From positions 310,001 through 374,000 of the forward strand of contig NZ_JANHJR010000001.1 of the NCBI RefSeq assembly GCF_024495425.1: a DNA stretch of 64,000 bases, given 5' to 3'. This DNA is from Haloarchaeobius litoreus. GTDB taxonomy: Archaea > Halobacteriota > Halobacteria > Halobacteriales > Natrialbaceae. Both the position numbers and the translations under genes were made by a program. Below the pieces are notes generated by a model. It searched no databases, was not told the origin of the DNA, and was given only the letters and a program-made list of their open reading frames with translations. This document shows, piece by piece, positions 1 through 8,298 of the stretch; within the stretch, counting starts at the first letter, position 1; every line of letters begins with the position of its first letter.

Positions 1-176
1 CGGTGCTGTACGTCGACCACCGGCACGTCGCCGACGGTGCCCCGGTCGCTCGGCTGGCCGCCGCTCTCGGCGTAGAAGTAGCTCGTCTTCAGCCGGACTT
101 CGCGCCCGTCGACGCCCGCGACCGTGGTCTCGAAGCGTGTCGTGTACGGCTGGCGCGCCGCGAGTTGCCCCGTCAT
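1..176 (-). CDS. Alanyl-tRNA editing protein (AlaX-like), N-terminal part, cut by window edge
   Basis: The reverse strand from an ATG at 176 reads MTGQLAARQPYTTRFETTV and continues with the segment FYAESGGQPSDRGTVGD before leaving the window. The block F-Y-x-E-x-G-G-Q-x-x-D-x-G is the conserved start of the AlaX / alanyl-tRNA synthetase editing domain family, free-standing proteins that deacylate mischarged Ser- or Gly-tRNA(Ala). Only about 58 residues are visible, so the zinc-binding HxxxH motif and the subfamily cannot be checked. The identification rests on this one block. It precedes no gene in the same direction inside the window. Confidence 0.75.
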   Translation of the reverse strand, partial: MTGQLAARQPYTTRFETTVAGVDGREVRLKTSYFYAESGGQPSDRGTVGDVPVVDVQH

Positions 177-269
177 TACGCGATTGCAAGACGGGCGGGC
201 GAGAAAAACGTGCCGCCGGATTCAGTCTTCGGGCCGTGCATCGTGGCTGACACTCCCCCGGACCCGACG

Positions 270-2561
270 TCAGGCGAAGGAGTTCGCGATGGCGGAGACC
301 GTCGCGTTCAGCACGTCCTCGCGCTCGCCGCGGAGGAACTCGAGGTGGCCGTCGCGACCGCCGACGACGCTGACGCCGCCCTCGGGGACCTCCTCGTCGA
401 CCTCGGTCCCGAGGTCGCGGACGTCGAGCGGACTGGTGCTCCTGATGTGGAGTTCGTCCTCGCCGAGGGCGAGGGTGACGAGGTCGGCCTCGGTGTCTTC
501 GCCGTCCTGACGGTGGAGGGCGTCGAGGAGGAGCTCGGTCGGCGGGAAGTCGAACCGGTTGCTGAACGCGTCCGCGTCGAGGACGGCGAAGTCGACGCCC
601 TCGGCGGAGCGCGTCGAGAGGTTCCGCCGGGCGGTCTTGAGCTCGCGGTCGAGCTTGGTGCGGAACTGCTCGCTGACGTGGCCCGCGAGCCCGTCGGTCT
701 CCTCGAAGAGGATGTCGGTGATGAGCTCGCGCTTGTCCTTGTAGGACTGGTAGAACGCCTCCAGACCGACGGCCTCGCGGAGCTCGGTGGTCTCGCTCTC
801 GTCGTAGCCGGCGTCGGAGGCGAGTTCGGTGTACGCTTCGGGGCTGTCCTCCCAGTAGCTCACCGCGGGGAGGTGCGCGAGGTCGTCGCGCACGTCGTCG
901 TTGACGTGGGCGGCGACGTTCGCCGCGACCGCGGTCGTCGTCACGTCGGTCACGTCGTCGCTCGCGAGGTGCGGGTCGACGATGCCGCCCAGGTCGTCGG
1001 CGACCTCGGCGTCGGGGTAGCCCGAATCGATGACGAGGCACTCGGCCCCGTAGACGTCGAGCAGCTCGTAGCCCTCGCGGGACTCGAGCGTGCTGCCGAG
1101 GTCGACGAGGACGACGAGCGGGAGCTGCTCGCCGTGGCGCTCGCGCGCGTCCAGCATGTTCGTCACGTCGTCGGTCGCGGCGTCCATGCCGTAGACGGTG
1201 TCGTCGAGCGGGCGGCGCTCGCAGAAGTGGTACTGGGCGTCCTGGCGCTCGTGCTCCGCCTCGACGAGGGGGAGGACGGCGCGCTCGATGGCGGCACCGG
1301 CGACATAGCCGTCGGCGGTGGCGGTGTGGCGGACGACGACCGGGCGGCCCTGGATGACCGCGCGGCGGATCTCGGTCGCGACCTCGCGGACCTCGTCGGC
1401 GACGGCGGCGACGGCATCGTGGTCGGCGAGCAGGTCGACGCTGCCGGGGTCGGCCTGCTCGTCCAGTGCGGCGTCCATGCGCTCGGAGACGACGGTGGCG
1501 TCGTCGTCCTCGAGTGTCGTGAGGACCTCGGTCTCGATCTGGACCTCGTCGTGGTGGCGCTCGACCTCGCCCTCGAGGCGGACGACGTCGTCGACCTCCA
1601 CGTCGGGGTAGGCGCGCACACCGGCCTCCTCGAACGCGGCGCACTCGACGACGCCCGTCTCGTCGCGGATCTCGAAGACGGTCGGGCCGGAGGTCTGACG
1701 GACGCTGACGACCTCGCCCTCGATGCGGACGACCTGTCCGACGAGGTCTCCGACGTTGTCGACCGTGCTACGTGCGAGCTCGGAGCGGCTCTCGGTGTCG
1801 TCGGTCTCGGCCGCTTCGGTCGGTTCGGCGTCGTCGGTCTCGGCCTGCTCGTCCTCGGTCGGCTCGGTGGCGTCGGTCTCGGCCTGCTCGTCCTCGGTCG
1901 GCTCGGTGGCGTCGGTCTCGGCCTGCTCGTCCTCGGTCGGCTCGGTGGCGTCGGTCTCGGCCTGCTCGTCCTCGGTGGCGTCGTCGGTCTCGGCCGCCTT
2001 GGCCGCGTCGACCGTCTCGTCGCTCCCCTCGGCTTCGCCCTCCGAGGGAGCCTCCTCGGTGGCGTCGGAGTCCGTCGTCGCGGGGGCCGCGTCGCCCTCG
2101 TCGGGCGTCCGGACCTTCTGCTTGGCGGCGGCGTTCCCGCCGGCGGCGACCGGTTCGGCCTCCTCGTCGGGTTCGTCGGGCTCGTCGGGCAGTTCGTCGC
2201 CCTCGGGCGTCTGGACGAGTGTGCCACGGAAGTCGGACTCGCGCTGGCGGATGGACCAGCCGAGGTCCACGTTGCCGTTGTCGCGGATGTCGGTGACCTG
2301 GACGTAGACCCTGTCGCCGGCGTCCCAGTCGAGACTGTCCAGTCGGCGGTCGAGTTCGCTTCGGTGCAACAGGCCGGTGACGGAGGTCCCGATGTCGACG
2401 AACACGCCGAACTCGGCGAACCCGTCGACCGACCCCTCGTAGTAGCGGCCGGGCTTCAGCTGGTTGGCTCGGTTGCCTTCGAACGTGAAGACGACGTCCT
2501 CCTCGTGGCTCGAACAGATGTGCCCGTCGACGGAGGCACCACAGATGATACAGTTACCCAT
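270..2561 (-). CDS. S1/OB-fold protein with a degenerate DHH (RecJ-like) core
   Basis: A 763-residue protein with a mosaic layout. Residues 4-17 form a small Cys cluster (CIICGAS...HICSSH), a possible zinc knuckle. Residues about 37-105 are an S1 RNA-binding domain. Residues about 115-262 are a very acidic linker with tandem repeats. Residues about 268-348 are an OB-fold of the tRNA-anticodon/RecJ-OB type. Residues about 400-560 resemble the DHH phosphoesterase core. Haloarchaea carry several such RecJ-like proteins, linked to DNA or RNA processing. The usual catalytic signatures look altered: motif I reads RHTATADG instead of HxDADG, and the DHH position reads IDSGYPD. It may be a non-catalytic or divergent nuclease paralogue. 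The ATG start gives the complete Cys cluster. A large open frame on the opposite strand is a shadow. Confidence 0.8.
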   Translation of the reverse strand: MGNCIICGASVDGHICSSHEEDVVFTFEGNRANQLKPGRYYEGSVDGFAEFGVFVDIGTSVTGLLHRSELDRRLDSLDWDAGDRVYVQVTDIRDNGNVDLGWSIRQRESDFRGTLVQTPEGDELPDEPDEPDEEAEPVAAGGNAAAKQKVRTPDEGDAAPATTDSDATEEAPSEGEAEGSDETVDAAKAAETDDATEDEQAETDATEPTEDEQAETDATEPTEDEQAETDATEPTEDEQAETDDAEPTEAAETDDTESRSELARSTVDNVGDLVGQVVRIEGEVVSVRQTSGPTVFEIRDETGVVECAAFEEAGVRAYPDVEVDDVVRLEGEVERHHDEVQIETEVLTTLEDDDATVVSERMDAALDEQADPGSVDLLADHDAVAAVADEVREVATEIRRAVIQGRPVVVRHTATADGYVAGAAIERAVLPLVEAEHERQDAQYHFCERRPLDDTVYGMDAATDDVTNMLDARERHGEQLPLVVLVDLGSTLESREGYELLDVYGAECLVIDSGYPDAEVADDLGGIVDPHLASDDVTDVTTTAVAANVAAHVNDDVRDDLAHLPAVSYWEDSPEAYTELASDAGYDESETTELREAVGLEAFYQSYKDKRELITDILFEETDGLAGHVSEQFRTKLDRELKTARRNLSTRSAEGVDFAVLDADAFSNRFDFPPTELLLDALHRQDGEDTEADLVTLALGEDELHIRSTSPLDVRDLGTEVDEEVPEGGVSVVGGRDGHLEFLRGEREDVLNATVSAIANSFA
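1834..1980 (-). repeat. 39-bp in-frame tandem repeat coding an acidic linker
   Basis: Three full and one partial copies of a 39-base unit start at 1834, 1873, 1912 and 1951 and are nearly identical at the DNA level. Being a multiple of three, each copy adds 13 residues (TEDEQAETDATEP) to the acidic linker between the S1 and OB domains of the DHH-like protein. Near-identity of the copies points to recent slippage or unequal exchange, so copy number may differ between strains. Confidence 0.9.
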
Positions 2562-2608
2562 TTGACCGAGTAGAGAAGACCCGGCCTAAAACGGTTGTCG
2601 AATCTACC

Positions 2609-2905
2609 TCAGCGATAGAGCGACAGGTACAACATGCTGAACCCGACGATGAAGGGGATGGTCTCCGCCACCTGAAAGTACGTCGCGGTCTCGGCGGTGG
2701 CCTCGCGCGTGATCTGCGTGCTGATGGTGGTCAGGGCGACGCCCATGCTGATGAACGCGAAGCCGATGAACGCCGACTCCAGTCGCTTGCCGCCCTTCTG
2801 GTTGTACGCCTGGAAGCTGATGAACGTCAGTCCGAGCGCGAGCGCGAACAGCACGAGGCGCAGCCCCATCAGGAGCACGTCCGCCACGGCGCTCAGGTCG
2901 ACCAC
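2609..2905 (-). CDS. Small membrane protein, DUF7521-like
   Basis: A 98-residue protein with three hydrophobic segments (about residues 8-30, 43-60 and 75-95), the middle loop being basic (YNQKGGKRLES). It resembles the haloarchaeal DUF7521 family, which is typically encoded directly after an ArsR-like winged-helix gene, as here, where the regulator at 2957-3304 lies immediately upstream on the same strand. Function is unknown; the pairing suggests a membrane partner or target of that regulator. The start is the first codon giving an N-terminus just before the first membrane segment. Confidence 0.65.
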   Translation of the reverse strand: MVDLSAVADVLLMGLRLVLFALALGLTFISFQAYNQKGGKRLESAFIGFAFISMGVALTTISTQITREATAETATYFQVAETIPFIVGFSMLYLSLYR

Positions 2906-2956
2906 CGGGTCTCACCTCCGGCTCGTCGACGTCTCTGGCTCTCCCGACGCCTGTGA

Positions 2957-3304
2957 TCACCGACCGAGCTCGTCCCAGAGGCTGGAGAAGCGGTCCGGCA
3001 GGTTCTCCTTGCGATAGATACGGATGTCGTACTCATCTTCTTTGAGCCGAATGACAGTCGCGTCGAAGTTCGACTTGAACGCGTCGTAGTGGTTCCCGTC
3101 ACGGGCCACGAGCGTCTCCGACGTTATCAGTTCGTGTTCTTTGAGCATCTCGATACGACGATAGACCGTCGGGAGCGAGAGGTCACAGAATTCGGCCACC
3201 TCCTTCGCCGACCGTGGCTCCTCACTCACGGCTGCGAGGACCTCCCGGGCGGTCTCGTCACCGATTGTATCGAGTATCTCTTCGATTGGCCGCTCGTCGT
3301 CCAC
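2957..3304 (-). CDS. Winged helix-turn-helix regulator (ArsR-like)
   Basis: A 115-residue protein. Residues about 6-75 form a winged helix: IGDETAREVLAAVSEEP (helix 1), SAKEVAEFCDLSLPTVYRRI (helix-turn-helix) and a wing ending in YDAFKSNFDATV. The C-terminus is charged and lacks metal-binding cysteines, so metal sensing is not indicated. The start is a GTG at 3304. A TTTTAG-like box centred near 3331 sits 27 bases upstream, so the mRNA is probably leaderless. It probably forms a transcription unit with the membrane protein at 2609-2905. A 7-bp inverted repeat at 3365-3386 lies just upstream of its promoter. Confidence 0.8.
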   Translation of the reverse strand: MDDERPIEEILDTIGDETAREVLAAVSEEPRSAKEVAEFCDLSLPTVYRRIEMLKEHELITSETLVARDGNHYDAFKSNFDATVIRLKEDEYDIRIYRKENLPDRFSSLWDELGR

Positions 3305-3364
3305 GAGTTTACGTGACCGGTTGGCGACTAAAAGGTTTGTGTCCGAAGGGATTCAGACCTCGAA

Positions 3365-3386
3365 TAGCGTGGAAATAAACACGCTA
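3365..3386. promoter_or_regulatory. Inverted repeat TAGCGTG-N8-CACGCTA, candidate operator
   Basis: Perfect 7-bp arms (3365-3371 and 3380-3386) around an AT-rich 8-base centre. The site lies in the divergent region between the wHTH gene (start 3304) and the zinc-ribbon gene (start 3457), about 30 bases upstream of the regulator's TATA-like box. Its position and symmetry fit a dimeric wHTH binding site, possibly autoregulatory. This is inferred from position only. Confidence 0.45.
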
Positions 3387-3456
3387 GATAACTCGGTTAT
3401 TACATCCGATGAAAACGCTAACTGGACGTTATATGGGTAGCCGATAATGGGGAGGT

Positions 3457-3657
3457 ATGGCAACGACTGACGACTCAATAGACGGGTTGACCGAACACTG
3501 CGAACACTGCAGCACGGAGACGCTCCACAAGGTTTCCGTCCAGATCATCACCGAGAGCAGCAAGCAGGAGAACGCCCAGTTCTCCCGTGAGCCGTACCGC
3601 GTGAAGGAGTGCCAGAGCTGCGGCGAGCGCTCCAGTCAGCGGATGAACAACGCCTGA
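3457..3657 (+). CDS. Small zinc beta-ribbon protein (DUF7835-like)
   Basis: A 66-residue protein with two CxxC pairs: CEHCSTETLHKV near residue 16 and CQSCGERSSQRMNNA at the C-terminus, forming a likely zinc ribbon. The overall pattern, including REPYRVxEC and the terminal SSQRMNNA, matches a haloarchaeal family annotated as a putative zinc beta-ribbon (DUF7835). Function is unknown. A TTATATG box at 3429-3435 lies 27 bases before the ATG, which suggests a leaderless transcript, although GGAGGT directly abuts the ATG. Confidence 0.75.
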   Translation: MATTDDSIDGLTEHCEHCSTETLHKVSVQIITESSKQENAQFSREPYRVKECQSCGERSSQRMNNA

Positions 3658-3691
3658 CCCGTTCGGCAATCCCACACCGGAGCGGTGGCGG

Positions 3692-3982
3692 TCACTCGAA
3701 GACCGGGGAGTCGGCCGCCAGCGACTCCACGTCTGCTGCCATCTTCTCTGCTTCCTCGGGGAACAGGGACACCTGCACCTCGTTCCCCGAGTCGTCCTCG
3801 AAGACGAACTTGAGTCGTTTGTCGCCGAACTCGCGTACCTCGACGGCTTCGACGTCGAACAGCTTCGCCGAGGCGGACTTGTTCGTCGGGCCCACGTTCT
3901 TGATGCTGCCGTCTTTCAGTTCGACCATGAACTCGTCGAGTTCGAGTGCGAGCATGGCCGACAGTTCTCGACGGCGGACCAT
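3692..3982 (-). CDS. Conserved haloarchaeal protein of unknown function
   Basis: A 96-residue acidic protein from the ATG at 3982 (MVRRREL). A second possible start is ATG 3955 (MLALELDEF). It contains a compact beta-rich pattern (DEFMVELKDGSIKNVGPTNK, then VREFGDKRLKFVFEDDSG and VQVSLFPEEAEKMAADVESL) with no motif I can name. The longer upstream reading frame would overlap the divergent metallohydrolase and is not used. Its gene faces away from the hydrolase at 4074, sharing the 91-base intergenic region. Confidence 0.6.
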   Translation of the reverse strand: MVRRRELSAMLALELDEFMVELKDGSIKNVGPTNKSASAKLFDVEAVEVREFGDKRLKFVFEDDSGNEVQVSLFPEEAEKMAADVESLAADSPVFE

Positions 3983-4073
3983 AGTCGTGGGTGGTCGAAG
4001 CGGTGCCTGCCCCGAATTCCCGGCTACCGACGCGCGTACCTTGAAGTAGCTACCGGACGAATTCGGGAGTGCC

Positions 4074-4811
4074 ATGGAACTCACCTGGTACGGACACTCG
4101 ACGTTCGGTGTGACGGTCGGCGAGACGGAGCTGCTCATCGACCCGTTCTTCGACAACCCGAAGACGGACACTGACCCGGAGGAGCTCGACCCGGACTACG
4201 TCCTGCTCACACACGGTCACGCCGACCACATCGGCGACGTTGACCGCTACGAGGGTGTCGAGCTCGTCGCCACGCCAGAGGTCGTGGAGTACTGCCGGGA
4301 CGAGTTCGGCGACTACGAGGCCGTCGGCGGGATGGGCATGAACATCGGCGGCACGGTCGAGTGCGGCGACGCCTACATCACGATGCACCGCGCCGACCAC
4401 ACCAACGGGATGGAGACCGGCTACGGCACCTCCGGCGGGATGCCGGCCGGGTTCGTCATCTCGGATACGAAGCCGACGCAGGTCACCGACGAGGAGAGCG
4501 AGACGTTCTACCACGCGGGCGACACCGGGCTGATGACCGAGATGCGCGACGTCATCGCACCGTACCTCGAACCCGACGTGGCCGCGGTCCCCATCGGCGA
4601 CCACTTCACGATGGGTCCGTGGCAGGCCGCCATCGCGGTCGACTGGCTCGACGTGGACTTCGCCCTGCCGATCCACTACGACACGTTCCCGCCCATCGAG
4701 CAGGACCCCGACGACTTCGCCCGCGAGGTGCGCGCGACGGGCAGCGACGCCGAGGTTGTCGTCCTCGAGGGCGACGAGAGCTGGACCCTGAGCGAGAACC
4801 TGCTCGACTGA
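4074..4811 (+). CDS. UlaG/UPF0173-type metal-dependent hydrolase
   Basis: A 245-residue metallo-beta-lactamase-fold protein. Visible motifs: WYGHSTF at the N-terminus (typical of the UlaG / UPF0173 group), [10 protein letters not shown] (the HxHxDH metal motif, about residues 47-55), a further metal ligand in HRADHTNG, and [10 protein letters not shown] (the Asp ligand). The C-terminal PIHYDTFP block is also typical. Members hydrolyse lactones or phosphodiesters; the substrate here is unknown. The length matches the family. Confidence 0.88.
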   Translation: MELTWYGHSTFGVTVGETELLIDPFFDNPKTDTDPEELDPDYVLLTHGHADHIGDVDRYEGVELVATPEVVEYCRDEFGDYEAVGGMGMNIGGTVECGDAYITMHRADHTNGMETGYGTSGGMPAGFVISDTKPTQVTDEESETFYHAGDTGLMTEMRDVIAPYLEPDVAAVPIGDHFTMGPWQAAIAVDWLDVDFALPIHYDTFPPIEQDPDDFAREVRATGSDAEVVVLEGDESWTLSENLLD

Positions 4812-4897
4812 GGGGTACTCCCCCTCGACCCGCTCGAAGCGCTGATGCGAACGCAGGGGCTGGACCAGATTCCACCCCGTACTCGCTGGCGGCTCTC

Positions 4898-5929
4898 CTA
4901 CCGCTCGAACTCGACGCCCGTCACCTCGAACCGGAGGCCGCCGTCGGGCACCTCTTCGAGCTGCACCGTCCAGTCGTGCGCCGTCGCTATCTCGTGGACG
5001 ATGCCGAGGCCGAGGCCCGTGCCGTCGTCCTTGCTGGAGTAGCCGGTGTCGAACAGCCGTTCGGGCGCGACGTCGACGTCGTGCAGTCCGACCCCGTCGT
5101 CCTCGACGACGAAGCCGTCCTCGGTCGACTCGACGCGCACGCGGACGTCGTCGCCGCCGTGCTCGACGGCGTTCCGGAAGAGGTTCTCGAACAGCTGTCC
5201 CAGTCGGCTCCAGTCGGCCAGCACGATGCCCGAGGTGTCGTTGACGAGCGTCGCCCCGCCAGTCTCGACGTTGTTCCACGACTGCGAGACGAGCGCCGAC
5301 ACCGGCGTCGGCTCCAGCTCCTCGGTCCGTTCACCCTCTCGGGCGAGGGTGAGCAGCTGCGTCGTGAGCCGGTCCATCCGGTCGAGGCTGCGCTCTATCT
5401 CGTCGAGGTGGTCGCTGTCGCAGTCCTCCCGGGCGAGCTGGAGGCTCGTCGTGGCGACGCTCAGCGGGTTCCGCAGGTCGTGCGAGACGACCGAGGCGAA
5501 CTCCGCGAGCCGTTCGTTCTGGCGTTCGAGTTCCGCCTCGTGGCTGGCCCGTTCGGTCACGTCCCGGTAGAGCCAGATGTTCGCCTCCCCCTCGGGGTGG
5601 TCGTACGGGACGTACGTGCGTTCGAGCGTCCGCCCGTCCGCGAGTTCCACCTCCTCCCCCTGGACGGGTTCGCGTCGTTCGAGCAGCTCCGTGATGCGGG
5701 GGACGAACTCCTCGGTTTCGGCGAACCGGTCCGCGACGTGTCTGCCCGCGTCCTCGCAGTCCATCCCGACGAGCGCTGCAGTCTCGTACGGGATGTTCAA
5801 GAGATCACAGAGTCGCTCGTTGACGAGAAGAATCTCCCTGGATGCGTTCTCGATGAGCACGCCCTCGGGCATGTTCTCGACCAGCGTCTCGAGAACGGGG
5901 TCCGAGGATTCCAGGGAGCTGTCGGTCAT
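4898..5929 (-). CDS. PAS-domain sensor histidine kinase
   Basis: A 343-residue soluble kinase with no membrane segments. A PAS domain covers about residues 10-125 (VENMPEGVLIENASREILLVN). A HisKA dimerisation helix follows with the phospho-acceptor at about His150 in FASVVSHDLRNPL. The HATPase domain has the N box (LFRNAVEHGG), G1 (DDGVGL) and G2 (GTGLGLGIV). The ligand or signal of the PAS domain cannot be read from the sequence, and no response regulator lies beside it. It presumably phosphorylates an orphan receiver or is part of the large haloarchaeal set of cytoplasmic PAS kinases. Confidence 0.92.
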   Translation of the reverse strand: MTDSSLESSDPVLETLVENMPEGVLIENASREILLVNERLCDLLNIPYETAALVGMDCEDAGRHVADRFAETEEFVPRITELLERREPVQGEEVELADGRTLERTYVPYDHPEGEANIWLYRDVTERASHEAELERQNERLAEFASVVSHDLRNPLSVATTSLQLAREDCDSDHLDEIERSLDRMDRLTTQLLTLAREGERTEELEPTPVSALVSQSWNNVETGGATLVNDTSGIVLADWSRLGQLFENLFRNAVEHGGDDVRVRVESTEDGFVVEDDGVGLHDVDVAPERLFDTGYSSKDDGTGLGLGIVHEIATAHDWTVQLEEVPDGGLRFEVTGVEFER

Positions 5930-5984
5930 GAGACACAGCTTCTACACGGAGCGGAATAACCGTTCCGTCCGGTTCGGTGTCCCG

Positions 5985-6731
5985 TTACTCGTAGTCGTCC
6001 TCGTCGTCGCTCTCGACCGCGCCGGCGAGGTGGTCCTTGCTCACCCAGCCGACGGCGAGGCCGAGCGCGATGGCGAACCCGAGCGCGAACGCCTGGATGA
6101 TGGGGAACGCGATGCCGCCCGCCCCCGTCGAGGACGCCAGCGCGCCGAAACCGACCGCGATGGCGATGATGTAGACGAACACCTGGACGGCCGCGCCGAA
6201 CAGCGAGCCCACCTGTCCGTCGCCGAGGTCGGAGTCGGCCATGCGGTCCTCGACGAGGTCCGCGAGCCAGAAGCCGAGTGCCACCACGATGGCTGCGATG
6301 ATGGCGGTGGGGAGGAACTCGACCGCGCCGTTGAACGCTGCGGCGAGCCGGCCGATGCCCAGTTCCTGCATCACCAGCAGGCCGACGAGCAGGTAGATGT
6401 ACAGGGTCGCGAACTGGCCGAGCAGCCGGCTCAGGTCACCGGGAAGTAACTCACCGAGGGGCGAGTCCTCGGCCATCTCGTCCAGCCCCATCCGTCGCGT
6501 GACCTTCACGACGGTCCCGGAGACGAACTTCGCGACGAGGAAGCCGACGACCAGGTAGATGAGGGCGTACACCAGGTTCGGTGCGATCCCCTGGAAGTCG
6601 GTGATGATTCGGGATAACACGTTGTCCAGCCACCGGATGAGGGGCGTCGGCGTGATCTCGAAGTTGCTCTGGAGCGAAATCACGCTGACCACCCAGCTGC
6701 GGTCGATACGGTACGAACGTCGCCACACCAC
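5985..6731 (-). CDS. Mechanosensitive-channel-like membrane protein (conserved TM helix repeats)
   Basis: A protein of up to 248 residues with four to five hydrophobic helices, including repeated units such as LVYALIYLVVGFLVAKFVSG and AIIAAIVVALGFWLADLVED. This repeated conserved-TM-helix pattern (PF05552 type) is seen in small MscS-related proteins that lack the large cytoplasmic MscS cage. The tail is acidic (ESDDEDDYE). A role in osmotic or mechanical gating is plausible by family. The start is uncertain: a GTG near 6683 (VISLQSNFEI) would remove a basic N-terminal extension that lacks conserved features. Confidence 0.75.
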   Translation of the reverse strand: MVWRRSYRIDRSWVVSVISLQSNFEITPTPLIRWLDNVLSRIITDFQGIAPNLVYALIYLVVGFLVAKFVSGTVVKVTRRMGLDEMAEDSPLGELLPGDLSRLLGQFATLYIYLLVGLLVMQELGIGRLAAAFNGAVEFLPTAIIAAIVVALGFWLADLVEDRMADSDLGDGQVGSLFGAAVQVFVYIIAIAVGFGALASSTGAGGIAFPIIQAFALGFAIALGLAVGWVSKDHLAGAVESDDEDDYE

Positions 6732-6872
6732 GTACTGCCTTGAGCTATCATGGCCCGTTCGGGGTGTCGTAAGAACAGTAACTAAAGTTTCCGGACAAGA
6801 TCAGACTGAGACAGAGTCGCCCCACCCGCAAGAACAAGTATGAAGGCGCTGCCGAGCAACGTTCCGAACGCA

Positions 6873-7265
6873 ATGTCAAAAGAAGTCCACAGCGTCTCCG
6901 AGGAAGGGTTCAGCACCGAGAACACAATCCGCGACTTCGAGACGACAGTCGACGCGACCGGCGAGGCCGCGCCCGACACACTCGAGGCGCTGCTCGCCGC
7001 CTACGCCTCCTGCTACGTCCCCGCGCTGCGCGTCGGCGCGGAGCAGCGCCAGGCCGGCGACCTCGGCCGCATCGAGATCGACTCGACGGGCGAGCTCAAC
7101 GACGACGACAAGCTCGCGTCCGTCCACTTCGACATCAAGGTCGCGGGAGACATCGGCGACAAGGGCGACGCCATCGCCGAGCGCGCCCACGAGCTGTGCA
7201 AGGTCGGCGACGCCGTGAAGAGTGAGCTGGTCGCGGACGTCGACATCGAAGGCGACGCGTTCTGA
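6873..7265 (+). CDS. OsmC/Ohr family protein
   Basis: About 130 residues from ATG 6873 (MSKEVHSV). Family features: a central helix with the peroxidatic-type cysteine in LLAAYASCYVPALRVGAEQ, and the C-terminal HELCKVGDAVKSELVADVDI segment carrying the second cysteine. OsmC/Ohr proteins reduce organic hydroperoxides or protect against oxidative stress. The sequence is shorter than classic Ohr at the N-terminus, as in many archaeal members. An ATG at 6840 exists, but the downstream ATG gives the normal family start. The gene diverges from the channel-like gene at 5985. Confidence 0.85.
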   Translation: MSKEVHSVSEEGFSTENTIRDFETTVDATGEAAPDTLEALLAAYASCYVPALRVGAEQRQAGDLGRIEIDSTGELNDDDKLASVHFDIKVAGDIGDKGDAIAERAHELCKVGDAVKSELVADVDIEGDAF

Positions 7266-7297
7266 GACCGGTTCCGTCGCGGTTTCTCTCGCCCGTC

Positions 7298-8149
7298 TCA
7301 GCCGTCGGTGTTCGGTCGTGGGAGGGCGGTGAACGAGCGCTCCACGACCTCGAACGGGTCGTAGACGGACTGGTGACAGGCGCAGTAGCTCTTGTTCGCA
7401 GCGCCGAACTTCGGGGCGTCACTGCTGTCCTTGAATCCCGGGATACAGCAGAAGTGGGTACACTTGTTGAGGAAGGCGATGAACCCGTCGACCGTGCTCT
7501 CGGCGAGCCACTCGCTCTCCTCGGCGGCGCGCTCGACGCGCGTGCTGCGGATGACCTGGATGGGGAGCGTCTCCTCGCTGTCGACGTCCTGTGACCGCCA
7601 GGTGCAGTTCGCGGGCTTGCCGTAGCCGTCCTCGCCGATGCCGTTGCCCCACTCCGCGTAGTCGTCGAACTGGTCGACGTGGACGCGCTCGCCGATGCTG
7701 GTCTCCGAACTCTGCCAGTCGAGGCGGGTGTTCGCGCTGTAGCGCATGTAGTTGTCGTGGTCGCCGTCGGGCTGGACGTTCTGGAACGTCTGGCAGCCGC
7801 AGTACTGGAACCACTGGGTGGAGTACGTCACGCCACCGAGCTCCGTCTCGGCGACGGTGATCGTGGTGCCGTCCTCGAGTTCGCGCTCTTCGGCCTCGGG
7901 CCAGATGCCCTTCAGGTAGCCGTCGTCGTCGAGTTCGAGCGGGATCTGTGGGAGGCCACGGGGGGCGGGGCCGTCGGTGTTCTTCGCCGCGCGGTAGGTG
8001 ACCGTCCCGCCACCGGTTCCCGCGCCCGTGGTCGTCGCCTCGATGGCGGCACCGCCTGCGGTCGAGATGGCGGCCATCGCTGCACCGCCCGCGACACCTT
8101 TGACGAACCGTCGTCGGTCGCTCTCCGTAGGGTACTTGTCTGTATCCAT
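7298..8149 (-). CDS. Tat-exported Rieske iron-sulfur protein (bc1-type)
   Basis: A 283-residue protein with a twin-arginine signal (DRRRFVKGVAGGAAMAAIS, residues 11-29), so it is exported folded and anchored by the hydrophobic segment. The C-terminal Rieske [2Fe-2S] site is clear: C230-T-H232 in CTHFCC, and C256-A-C-H259 in CACHQS, with C235 and C258 placed for the usual disulfide. It resembles haloarchaeal cytochrome bc1-type Rieske subunits, which pass electrons from quinol to a soluble carrier such as halocyanin. No cytochrome b gene is adjacent, so its partner is encoded elsewhere. An extra CGC motif near residue 118 is unusual. Confidence 0.88.
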   Translation of the reverse strand: MDTDKYPTESDRRRFVKGVAGGAAMAAISTAGGAAIEATTTGAGTGGGTVTYRAAKNTDGPAPRGLPQIPLELDDDGYLKGIWPEAEERELEDGTTITVAETELGGVTYSTQWFQYCGCQTFQNVQPDGDHDNYMRYSANTRLDWQSSETSIGERVHVDQFDDYAEWGNGIGEDGYGKPANCTWRSQDVDSEETLPIQVIRSTRVERAAEESEWLAESTVDGFIAFLNKCTHFCCIPGFKDSSDAPKFGAANKSYCACHQSVYDPFEVVERSFTALPRPNTDG

Positions 8150-8298
8150 GGGGGACCAGTCGAAGATGAGTCAGAGGAGGGACATATACGGGTCGCGCGT
8201 TCCTACCGGCTGTCAACTGGAGAAACGTTCTTGTGGGGCCCTGCCAAGACGTGCGCGCGAGCGCAATCCTGATACGGGTGCTCACGAAAGGTCGTGAC

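Noticed and set aside
1834-1980. Regular 39-bp repeats as a possible CRISPR or satellite array
   Set aside because: No spacers; units abut directly and keep a coding frame, so this is a coding minisatellite.
3-2573. An 856-codon open frame on the plus strand, opposite the DHH-like gene
   Set aside because: It is a mirror of the acidic minus-strand gene: Val/Leu/Gly/Asp-rich with tandem LGRLGGVGLGLLVL repeats created by the 39-bp repeat. The minus strand has recognisable domains.
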